From CAZJOD01 sp964547525 (GTDB lineage: Bacteria; Bacillota; Clostridia; JAAYHZ01), in NCBI GenBank assembly GCA_964547525.1, contig CAZJOD010000092.1, forward strand, positions 1 through 15,238: a stretch of DNA of 15,238 nt, given 5' to 3'. Under the pieces are notes generated by a model. That model did no database searches, had not been told where the DNA came from, and worked only from the letters and a program-made list of their open reading frames with translations. Within the stretch, counting starts at the first letter, position 1, and every line of letters starts with the position of its first letter. Both the position numbers and the translations under genes were made by a program. Positions 7,375 to 13,616 of this stretch are shown here, piece by piece.

Positions 7375-8526
7375 TTATTTTTCTTTTCTCTGTAAACCTT
7401 TTTTTGTTACCCAATTTTCTTTAACAGTCTGTCTTTCTCTGGCCACTGCGAGAGCATTAGCCGGAACCTCGTCGGTTATTGTGGAACCGGCCGCGATGTA
7501 TGCGCCGTCGTTTATTATAACAGGTGCCACCAGTGAGACGTTACAACCGACAAACGCATCATTTCCTATAACCGTCCGATATTTTTGTTTTCCGTCATAA
7601 TTTGCGGTTATAACACCACATGCTATATTTGTATTTCTACCAACACTGCTATCTCCTATATAAGCCAAGTGAGGTATCTTGGTCTTATCATCTATGTGAG
7701 CATTTTTAATTTCTACGAAATCACCAACTTTTACCTCATTACCAAGTTTACTTCCGGGTCGTATGTATGCAAAAGGTCCTATTATACAATTGTTACCAAT
7801 AATACTGTCCGTTATAACCGATTTGACAACCGATGTATTATCTCCCATTTCAATATTTTTCAATATACAATCAGGGCCTATCGTTACATTTTCACCTATT
7901 AAAGTACGGCCTTCTATAAAAGTTCCGGGATATACTGTAGAACTCTTACCTATTCTAACATAATAACCTACATAAGTATTGTCTGTATTTATGAATCTGA
8001 CACCGGCTTTGATGTGATTTTTTAATATTTTCTTGCGATACTTGGATGAAGCGAAAATATAACCTTCAGGATCGTTTATATCCGTTAATATATTCTTGTA
8101 GAGTTCATTATTGTTTTGTGCTTTTAAAATATGTTCAAGTAGATTATCGTATTTACCAATATCACAGCTTTTTATATAACTCATTAATCCGCCAAATATA
8201 GTAACATCCGTATTAATTATTTCATTTACGGTTGTCTTTAAACCTTCATAATCAACAATAACAGCTTTTTCGTTAATCGCCAATAACCCGGAACATTCTA
8301 ACCATGTCGGTTCTGAGTATATCTTCTTAAGATCAATACCTTTTATTAATTGCGGGTTTTCATTTTGGGCATCAGTATCTTCATCCGCCAATTTGAATAC
8401 GTCATTAAAAGACATATCCACAAATTCATCAGTCAGATATTGAGCATTATCGGCATCCCACAAAGAGGTTCGCTTATCGTCGTCGCTACTATTATCTTGA
8501 TATATTACAATAAAAATATGTTTCAT
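7375..8526 (-). CDS. glmU: GlmU-type glucosamine-1-phosphate acetyltransferase lacking the usual uridylyltransferase domain
   Basis: Residues about 175-383 form the left-handed beta-helix acetyltransferase half of GlmU, which acetylates glucosamine 1-phosphate on the route to UDP-GlcNAc. The active-site residues keep the exact E. coli spacing: Arg256, Lys274, His286 (catalytic base), Tyr289, Asn309 and Lys315 correspond to R333, K351, H363, Y366, N386 and K392, offset 77. INDPEGY (150-156) resembles the linker start of GlmU. In contrast residues 1-145 show no pyrophosphorylase features: no LAAGxGTRM loop and no GDxPL motif. They form an acidic, Asp/Asn-rich sequence I do not recognise, about 77 residues shorter than the normal domain. 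The ATG at 8526 is chosen because it has a GGTGA ribosome site at the right distance, as in pth; an in-frame TTG four codons earlier does not. The spoVG-glmU-prs synteny says this is the true glmU position. A separate uridylyltransferase elsewhere is inferred. Confidence 0.88.
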   Translation of the reverse strand: MKHIFIVIYQDNSSDDDKRTSLWDADNAQYLTDEFVDMSFNDVFKLADEDTDAQNENPQLIKGIDLKKIYSEPTWLECSGLLAINEKAVIVDYEGLKTTVNEIINTDVTIFGGLMSYIKSCDIGKYDNLLEHILKAQNNNELYKNILTDINDPEGYIFASSKYRKKILKNHIKAGVRFINTDNTYVGYYVRIGKSSTVYPGTFIEGRTLIGENVTIGPDCILKNIEMGDNTSVVKSVITDSIIGNNCIIGPFAYIRPGSKLGNEVKVGDFVEIKNAHIDDKTKIPHLAYIGDSSVGRNTNIACGVITANYDGKQKYRTVIGNDAFVGCNVSLVAPVIINDGAYIAAGSTITDEVPANALAVARERQTVKENWVTKKGLQRKEK

Positions 8527-8558
8527 ACAAATCACCAATTACAATTAATCTAGAATTT

Positions 8559-8587
8559 ATTTTCTCATGTTTTAAAAAGTTTTTCAA
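8559..8587 (-). promoter_or_regulatory. Possible promoter of the glmU-prs-pth-mfd operon
   Basis: On the minus strand TTGAAA (8582-8587) is followed after 17 bases by GAAAAT (8559-8564). The -35 matches 5 of 6 positions and the -10 only 4 of 6. Transcription would start about 25 bases before the glmU ATG. It is the best candidate downstream of the terminator-like hairpins at 8629-8743, but the match is modest. Confidence 0.35.
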
Positions 8588-8628
8588 GCTGCTTATACAG
8601 GTTTTTACTAAGAATACTTAATTGCATG

Positions 8629-8675
8629 AAAAAAATATGTTCGTTATTATAATGGATTAATAATATGTCCGAACA
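8629..8675 (-). terminator. Bulged hairpin followed by a T-run (probable terminator or attenuator)
   Basis: On the minus strand TGTTCG (8670-8675) pairs with CGAACA (8638-8643), and TTATTA (8658-8663) pairs with TAATAA (8644-8649), with a 6-base bulge on one side and an 8-base loop. TATTTTTTT (8629-8637) follows at once. The form is that of an intrinsic terminator between spoVG and glmU. A TATAAT string (8646-8651) lies inside the stem, so promoter function here is an alternative. Confidence 0.45.
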
Positions 8676-8718
8676 ATTTAATGATTTTTAAGATACAGCC
8701 CCAAAAAAATCGGGCCGC

Positions 8719-8743
8719 AAAAAAAGATAGGAATTAATCTCCT
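8719..8743 (-). terminator. Weak intrinsic terminator after spoVG
   Basis: On the minus strand AGGAGATTAATTCCT (8743 to 8729) forms a 4-5 bp stem with a short loop, then ATC and seven T (8719-8725). It lies about 50 bases beyond the spoVG stop. The stem is short, so termination may be partial. The stretch 8676-8718 adds a second T-run and a GCCC/GGGC pair but no clear function. Confidence 0.4.
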
Positions 8744-8793
8744 CAAAAAATAATATAAGCAACATATTATGTATGGGTTATATAAGCAGAAAA

Positions 8794-9084
8794 CTATTCA
8801 TTATTTGAATCTAAAGTATCGTCCTGTTCATCTCCCATTTCTAAATACTTTTTGATAATAACCGATTGCAGCAATTCTCTCGTTTCGGAATTAATTGGAT
8901 GCACAATATCTTTGAAAAGACCATTCGGTGTTTTTCTACAAGGCATTGCAATAAATGGGCCTTTTTTGCTCTCAATGATTTTTATATCATGAATCGCAAT
9001 CATGTTATCCAGGGTAAGTGATACAACCGCTCGCATCTTCCCCTCTGTGTTCGTTTTTCTGACACGAATATCGGTAATCTCCAT
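8794..9084 (-). CDS. spoVG: SpoVG, RNA/DNA-binding developmental regulator
   Basis: The 96-residue protein matches the SpoVG family over its length: MEITDIRVRK at the start, VVSLTLDNMIAIHDIKI (20-36), GPFIAMPCRKT (42-52) and DIVHPINSETRELL (59-72), then an acidic tail. In Bacillus it affects asymmetric septation and sporulation, and in other Firmicutes it binds nucleic acids and regulates virulence or capsule genes. The ATG at 9084 follows GGTAGG. It is the only intact gene here that ends in TAG; readthrough would add four codons before TAA. It has its own sigma-H-like promoter and lies 267 bases upstream of glmU, with two terminator-like hairpins between them. The purR and yabJ genes that precede spoVG in Bacillus are absent; murC is divergent instead. 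Confidence 0.97.
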   Translation of the reverse strand: MEITDIRVRKTNTEGKMRAVVSLTLDNMIAIHDIKIIESKKGPFIAMPCRKTPNGLFKDIVHPINSETRELLQSVIIKKYLEMGDEQDDTLDSNNE

Positions 9085-9120
9085 AGTTGAACCTACCTTC
9101 CTGATGTTTATTCCATTATT

Positions 9121-9149
9121 ATATTCTATATGTAAGCAGAGATTCCTTC
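9121..9149 (-). promoter_or_regulatory. Sigma-H-type promoter of spoVG
   Basis: On the minus strand GAAGGAATC (9141-9149), an 11-base spacer and ATAGAATAT (9121-9129) match the sigma-H consensus RnAGGAWWW-N11-12-RnnGAATWW at every defined position except the last W of the -35 element. Transcription would begin roughly 30 bases before the spoVG ATG. spoVG is a classic sigma-H gene in Bacillus, so motif and gene identity support each other. An overlapping TATAAT (9118-9123) lacks a sigma-A -35. Confidence 0.8.
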
Positions 9150-9162
9150 TTTACCAGGTTTT

Positions 9163-9202
9163 TTTATTTTTTACTATCTTTTTTTTATTTTTAGGATATA
9201 AT
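9163..9202 (+). promoter_or_regulatory. Possible murC promoter with upstream T-tract
   Basis: A perfect TATAAT (9197-9202) lies 34 bases before the murC ATG. No good -35 occurs at 16-18 bases; TTTACT (9170-9175) is 21 bases away. The upstream 30 bases are almost all T, which may bend the DNA. The murC ribosome site is AGGA (9225-9228), 8 bases before the ATG. Confidence 0.35.
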
Positions 9203-9236
9203 ATATTATGAAAATTCTTAAGACAGGATAAATTAT

Positions 9237-10631
9237 ATGAATATCACAATACGTAATTGTAATTTTAATAAACCGGTTCATATGATAGGTATTAACGGAA
9301 TCAGTATGAGTGGCCTTGCAGAAATTTTAATGGCATCAGGATACAAAGTTACAGGCTCTGATCCGAAGTCTTCCGAAAGAACTGATAAACTTAGTAAAGC
9401 AGGAGCACAAATATATAATTACCATGACGCATCTTTAGTTGAAGATGCGGGGCTTGTGGTTTATACCGCAGCTGTTAAGCCGGATCATCCGGAAAGAATA
9501 CGAGCGAAAGAGCTTAACATACCTATTATGGATCGCGCCACATTGTTAGGTATGATCATGGCACCCTATGACAAAGGCATAGCCATATCGGGAACTCATG
9601 GTAAAACCACAACCACTGCAATGGTATCTAAGATTTTTTTATCAGCAGGTTTGGATCCCACAATTCATATAGGTGCATATTACGGTGAGATAGACGGAAC
9701 AGTGAAAACCGGAGGTGATAAATATTTTATTACAGAAGCCGATGAATACTGCGAGAGTTTTTTAACATTATACCCTCACTGTGCAATAATAACAAATATT
9801 GATTTTGATCATGCGGATTATTATAAAGATATTAACGCGGTAAAAAATGCGTTTATTAAGTTTTGTTCAAATGTATCCTCCGACGGATTTGTGATTTATG
9901 ACGGTGATTGTACCAACACGGTTAGTATAGAAGATAAAATTAAAGTTAGAAAAATTACATTCGGGTTAAAAGAACATAATCAATATAGAGCCGTTGATAT
10001 AAAGTATACCTATAACGGTTGTTCTTATAAAGTTATATACAATAATGAAACATTAACCGATATCAATCTAAAAGTAACCGGAGAACATAACGTAACCGAT
10101 TCATTGGCTGCATTCGCATGTGCATATGAATATAATATACCTGTAGAAACCATAAAAGACGCTCTTTCAGACTTTAACGGTACAAACAGAAGATTCGAAT
10201 ACAAAGGGAATGTTAAAGGAGCGAGAATATATGACGATTATGCACATCATCCTACGGAAATCAGAGCTACACTAAAAGCCGCTTCGTTGTTACCTAAAAA
10301 TAATCTCTGGTGTGTTTTTCAACCTCATACCTATACTCGTACTCTTGCATTATCCGAAGATATAGCTTCTTCATTGACTTTTTCCGATCGCTGCATCATT
10401 ACGGATATATATGCCGCCAGAGAAAAGGACACAGGTCTTATTCACAGTTCAAAATTATTAGAATTAATTAATGCAAAAAAACAGTGTTCGGTATATATAA
10501 GTGATCCGAACGAAATTTGTGAATACTTGGAAAACAATATTGAAAAAGACGACATAATAATATTTATGGGAGCCGGAGACATCGACAATGTATTGGATAA
10601 TATGTTTAAAAGAGCACAAAAAACAAAGTAA
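9237..10631 (+). CDS. murC: UDP-N-acetylmuramate--L-alanine ligase
   Basis: MurC adds L-alanine to UDP-MurNAc using ATP, the first step in building the peptidoglycan stem peptide, in the cytoplasm. The 464-residue length is normal. The N-terminal UDP-binding Rossmann motif is HMIGINGISMSGLA (15-28), followed by the ATP P-loop SGTHGKTTTT (118-127), the ADEY segment (168-171), NIDFDHADYY (187-196), the C-terminal YDDYAHHPTE (332-341), FQPHTYTRT (361-369) and GAGDID (445-450). Asn20 stands where most MurC proteins have a second glycine (GIGG); all catalytic motifs are otherwise present. The ATG at 9237 has an AGGA ribosome site 8 bases upstream. It is divergent from spoVG and ends in TAA before a strong terminator. 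Clostridium genomes often have murC next to purR-spoVG-glmU, so the location is conserved though purR is missing. Confidence 0.97.
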   Translation: MNITIRNCNFNKPVHMIGINGISMSGLAEILMASGYKVTGSDPKSSERTDKLSKAGAQIYNYHDASLVEDAGLVVYTAAVKPDHPERIRAKELNIPIMDRATLLGMIMAPYDKGIAISGTHGKTTTTAMVSKIFLSAGLDPTIHIGAYYGEIDGTVKTGGDKYFITEADEYCESFLTLYPHCAIITNIDFDHADYYKDINAVKNAFIKFCSNVSSDGFVIYDGDCTNTVSIEDKIKVRKITFGLKEHNQYRAVDIKYTYNGCSYKVIYNNETLTDINLKVTGEHNVTDSLAAFACAYEYNIPVETIKDALSDFNGTNRRFEYKGNVKGARIYDDYAHHPTEIRATLKAASLLPKNNLWCVFQPHTYTRTLALSEDIASSLTFSDRCIITDIYAAREKDTGLIHSSKLLELINAKKQCSVYISDPNEICEYLENNIEKDDIIIFMGAGDIDNVLDNMFKRAQKTK

Positions 10632-10660
10632 ACTCAACATAGATACGAAATAAAGTAAAT

Positions 10661-10702
10661 ACAGGTGCAGTTGGTATCAATTACACCTGTTTTATATTTT
10701 TC
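10661..10702. terminator. Rho-independent terminator after murC
   Basis: ACAGGTG (10661-10667) pairs with CACCTGT (10684-10690), with an inner TTG/CAA pair, followed on the plus strand by TTTATATTTTTC. It lies 30 bases after the murC stop. On the minus strand the same stem is followed by a looser T-rich tract, so it may also stop transcripts that read past pcrA. Confidence 0.85.
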
Positions 10703-10854
10703 AACAATATGTTGTTCGATGATCGGATAAATACCACTAAGATATGTTTCGACTTTAATTCTCATACTCGGATTTTAACTTAAATAAGTTCAATCACTGC
10801 GAATTTCAATTATATTTCAGTTTGCTAATTGAGTTATACAGAGATATTACGATT
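10703..10854. other. Noncoding spacer between convergent murC and pcrA
   Basis: No coding sequence is seen in either strand. Two short dyads are present: CAACA-ATA-TGTTG (10702-10714) and AACTTA-AA-TAAGTT (10777-10790). Neither has a T-run, and I assign them no function. Confidence 0.5.
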
Positions 10855-10894
10855 GATTTCACTCCCCTATAATAACGTTTTTACGGGTGGAATC
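10855..10894 (-). other. Imperfect stem-loop just after the pcrA stop
   Basis: GATTTCACTCCCC (10855-10867) pairs imperfectly with GGGTGGAATC (10885-10894), about 10 bp with one mismatch and one bulge. It begins 4 bases after the pcrA stop codon. No T-run follows on the minus strand, so it may protect the 3' end or act as a weak terminator. Confidence 0.35.
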
Positions 10895-10898
10895 ATAA

Positions 10899-13178
10899 TT
10901 ATATTTTCTTTAACTGTATCATAGATAACATAAATCTTTTTACTCCGAATTTGTCAAAATCCACTTCAATTTTAGACTCATTACCTTCATCGGTAATCAA
11001 ACTTACAGTACCCTCACCATATTTTCCGTGATACACCCTGTCTCCTTCATCGTAATCATATCCACTACCGATACCGGATCGTTTGATATCATCAATATCT
11101 ATCACCTTGCCTCCTTTAGACAAGGTACTTCCAAATGAAAACAAGCTTTCGCTCTTTCCAGATATATAATTCCCGTTTGTATATGAGGTTTTCTTCGTTA
11201 AACCTTCACCCCGTTCACGAGGCATTGCTCCCAAACAACTTTTTGGTATTTCCTTAAAGAACCTTGAAACCAGTTGATATTTTGTTTGACCGAATATTGT
11301 TCTTGAATTTACATTAGTCAAATAAAGAAGCTTTCGGGCACGGGTAAAACCTACATAACATAGTCTTCTTTCTTCTTCAATACGATCATCATCCCCTATG
11401 GAACGATAACCGGGAAACAATTCTTCTTCAAATCCCGGTATAAACACTTCATTAAACTCCAACCCCTTTGCACTGTGTAAAGTCATCAGTGTTACATAAG
11501 ATTCCTGTTCATCCATGTTATCAATGTCACCGGATAAAGATACTCGAAACAGATAATCTTCCAGCGTATTCTGCTTTTCTTGTTCGCCTTCCGACTCATC
11601 CTCAGCGTCATTTTCAAATTCACTTTCAAATTCCATGACACCGGTAATGAATTCTTTAATATTTTCAAGTCTTGCTTGTGATTCAACAGTGTTCTCTTTT
11701 ACATAGCTTTCTTCTAAGCCCGTTTGTTCTATAACCGTTTCTACCAACTCTGAAAGATCCATAGTATATTTTAATCCTGTTAACATATTAATCATGTTTG
11801 TAAAACCGATCAAGTTTTTTGACACTCTCTCCAAACCGGAAATCCGATCTGCACTCATAGCTGCGGTGAACATACTTATTCCTCTTTCTTGCGCCGCCGC
11901 TTCAAGTTTGTCCAAGGTAGCCTGTCCGATACCACGTTTAGGTTCATTTATCACCCTTTTAAAAGACACATTGTCATTTGCATTTACCAATAACCGTAAG
12001 TATGCCGTTAAATCTTTGATTTCCTTTCTGTCATAGAAACGAATTCCTCCGTATATCTTATATGGAATCCCATTTTTGCCCATAGCATCTTCTATGGTAC
12101 GTGATTGAGCGTTAACTCTGTATAATACTGCAAAATCGCCGTAACTTGCATCTTTACTCACTTTTCCCTTGATGGTTCCGGCTATGAAATTAGCTTCTTC
12201 CCTTTCATCGTTTAATTGCAGATGTATAATTTTATCTCCGCCTGTAACATCAGTCCATAGCTTTTTAGATTTCCTGCCTATATTATTCCGTATAACTCCG
12301 TTAGCCGCATCTAAAATAACATTAGTAGAACGGTAATTTCTTTCCAGTTTAATTGTTTTGCAATCATCATATATCTTTTCAAAATCCAGAATATTTGATA
12401 TGTCCGCTCCTCTCCAGCCGTATATGGATTGATCATCGTCTCCCACAACACATAAATTCCGGTGATATTTCGCAAGCAATCCTACAAGAATAAACTGGGC
12501 ATGATTAGTATCCTGGTATTCATCAACCATAATATATTTAAACTTTCTTGAATAATACTCAAGCACTTCCTCGTTTTGACGGAATATCTTAACAGTATGC
12601 ATTATAATGTCATCAAAGTCCAATGCATTGTTGTTCTTTAGGTTTTTTTGATAAAGTTCATATATTTTAGCAATATTTCTCAATCTGAAATCCGACCCGT
12701 ATTTATTGCTGAATTCGGTACAATCCGTCAAATTGTCCTTTGCTTTTCCTATTTCCGCCAAAACGCTTTTAGGCGGAAAATTCTTATCGCTTATATTCAA
12801 AGTTTTAAGACAATCTTTAATTAAAATCATTTGATCGTTGGAATCAAATATAAGGAAATTTTTATCAAATCCTAAAAGATCAATATGTTGTCTTAGTATA
12901 TTTAAACATGCCGCATGAAAAGTATGTATCCATATCCCTTGTAAATCACCGTTTAAGAGCCGACTGACACGCTCTTTCATTTCTTTTGCGGCTTTGTTTG
13001 TAAAGGTTATTGCAAGTATGTTCCACGGTTTTACACCGCAATAATTTATTAAATGAGCTATTCTGCAAGTGATTACACGTGTCTTTCCCGAACCTGCTCC
13101 CGCTAATACCAATAACGGTCCGTCTTTATGCCGTACCGCAATTTCCTGCTGCTCATTTAAATCCTCAAGATGATTCAT
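10899..13178 (-). CDS. pcrA: ATP-dependent DNA helicase PcrA (UvrD/Rep family)
   Basis: PcrA is the 3'-5' SF1A helicase of Gram-positive bacteria, used in repair, replication-conflict resolution and removal of RecA filaments. With the start chosen here it has 759 residues. Motifs: Walker A GAGSGKT (27-33), VDEYQDT (218-224), GDDDQSIYGWRGAD (246-259), NYRST (281-285), TLHSAKGLEF (566-575) and VGFTRAR (609-615). The C-terminal Tudor-like domain (about 708-757, GDRVYHGKYGEGTV) binds RNA polymerase in the family. An acidic insert (about 516-537) lies in domain 2B. The ATG at 13178 is chosen over an in-frame ATG at 13211 because it has AAAAGGAG at the right spacing, gives the family's usual MNHLEDLN start, and the upstream ATG overlaps the -10 box. 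It appears to be a single-gene transcript. Confidence 0.97.
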   Translation of the reverse strand: MNHLEDLNEQQEIAVRHKDGPLLVLAGAGSGKTRVITCRIAHLINYCGVKPWNILAITFTNKAAKEMKERVSRLLNGDLQGIWIHTFHAACLNILRQHIDLLGFDKNFLIFDSNDQMILIKDCLKTLNISDKNFPPKSVLAEIGKAKDNLTDCTEFSNKYGSDFRLRNIAKIYELYQKNLKNNNALDFDDIIMHTVKIFRQNEEVLEYYSRKFKYIMVDEYQDTNHAQFILVGLLAKYHRNLCVVGDDDQSIYGWRGADISNILDFEKIYDDCKTIKLERNYRSTNVILDAANGVIRNNIGRKSKKLWTDVTGGDKIIHLQLNDEREEANFIAGTIKGKVSKDASYGDFAVLYRVNAQSRTIEDAMGKNGIPYKIYGGIRFYDRKEIKDLTAYLRLLVNANDNVSFKRVINEPKRGIGQATLDKLEAAAQERGISMFTAAMSADRISGLERVSKNLIGFTNMINMLTGLKYTMDLSELVETVIEQTGLEESYVKENTVESQARLENIKEFITGVMEFESEFENDAEDESEGEQEKQNTLEDYLFRVSLSGDIDNMDEQESYVTLMTLHSAKGLEFNEVFIPGFEEELFPGYRSIGDDDRIEEERRLCYVGFTRARKLLYLTNVNSRTIFGQTKYQLVSRFFKEIPKSCLGAMPRERGEGLTKKTSYTNGNYISGKSESLFSFGSTLSKGGKVIDIDDIKRSGIGSGYDYDEGDRVYHGKYGEGTVSLITDEGNESKIEVDFDKFGVKRFMLSMIQLKKI

Positions 13179-13209
13179 CAATATACTCCTTTTAATGTAA
13201 TGATTATTC

Positions 13210-13239
13210 ATTATATCATTAACCTTGATTGATCATCAA
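13210..13239 (-). promoter_or_regulatory. Sigma-A promoter of pcrA
   Basis: On the minus strand TTGATG (13234-13239) and TATAAT (13210-13215) are 18 bases apart. The start of transcription would be near 13203, leaving a leader of about 25 bases with the AAAGGAG ribosome site. An inverted repeat covers the -35 box. Confidence 0.7.
13225..13239. repeat. Short dyad over the pcrA -35 box
   Basis: TTGATTGATCATCAA has TTGAT/ATCAA arms around a 5-base centre. It covers the -35 hexamer and part of the spacer, as a repressor operator would. It does not match the Bacillus or clostridial LexA box (GAAC-N4-GTTC). Function is unknown. Confidence 0.35.
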
Positions 13240-13489
13240 ATTAATTTCAAGACATCCACGTCATCACGGCATCATCCTGATGCAAATCTACAACTTATAT
13301 CTCAGCTATAACTACAATCAAAATGGTAAGTTGATTTTAAAGCAAAAGTTCATATACTTTATCGTTATCCTTAGTTTATTCTAACTCTTAAATAATCTAT
13401 AAAAATATTATCCGGGTATAGTACGTTTATGTTTGATAAAATTTTTGGCTTATTGTGTAACATTATTAAATGATTGGAGACGATTATTA
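13240..13489. other. Noncoding spacer with a GCATCA/TGATGC hairpin
   Basis: No intact gene is seen in this 250-base stretch upstream of pcrA. It holds one perfect hairpin, GCATCA-TCC-TGATGC (13269-13283). REP-like palindromes are associated with the transposase family whose remnant begins at 13490, but only one copy is visible here, so the link is speculative. Confidence 0.4.
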
Positions 13490-13603
13490 ATGCTAAGATC
13501 GGCACGAAAGAGAAATTCAGATACAATACACCATATAATGTGTAGAAGTATAAGTGAAATATATCTTTTTCGAAATGATGACGACACCTCTTACATTATT
13601 TGA
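13490..13603 (+). pseudogene. N-terminal remnant of a Y1/REP-associated tyrosine transposase
   Basis: A 37-codon frame begins MLRSARKRNSDTIHHIMCRS and continues ISEIYLFRNDDDTSYII before TGA. This matches from memory the N-terminus of IS200-like/RAYT transposases, which usually read like MPRxARxKSxxxIYHIMCRSISE followed by LFxDDxD. The family is about 150-300 residues long, and the catalytic HxH motif and tyrosine that should follow are absent, so this is a dead fragment. A GGAG sequence (13475-13478) lies 11 bases before the ATG. The break is at the 3' end of the neighbouring lipoprotein gene, 13 bases away, which suggests a deletion or rearrangement junction. Confidence 0.75.
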
Positions 13604-13616
13604 TAAAACATAGTAT

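Noticed and set aside
8533..8538. TTG or GTG as start of glmU
   Set aside because: The GGTGA ribosome site is correctly spaced only for the ATG at 8524-8526.
8646..8651. TATAAT on the minus strand as the glmU promoter
   Set aside because: It lies inside a hairpin arm followed by a T-run, and no good -35 exists at 16-18 bases.
13209..13211. Upstream ATG as start of pcrA
   Set aside because: It overlaps the -10 box and has no ribosome site; the ATG at 13178 has AAAAGGAG at good spacing and gives the family's usual N-terminus.
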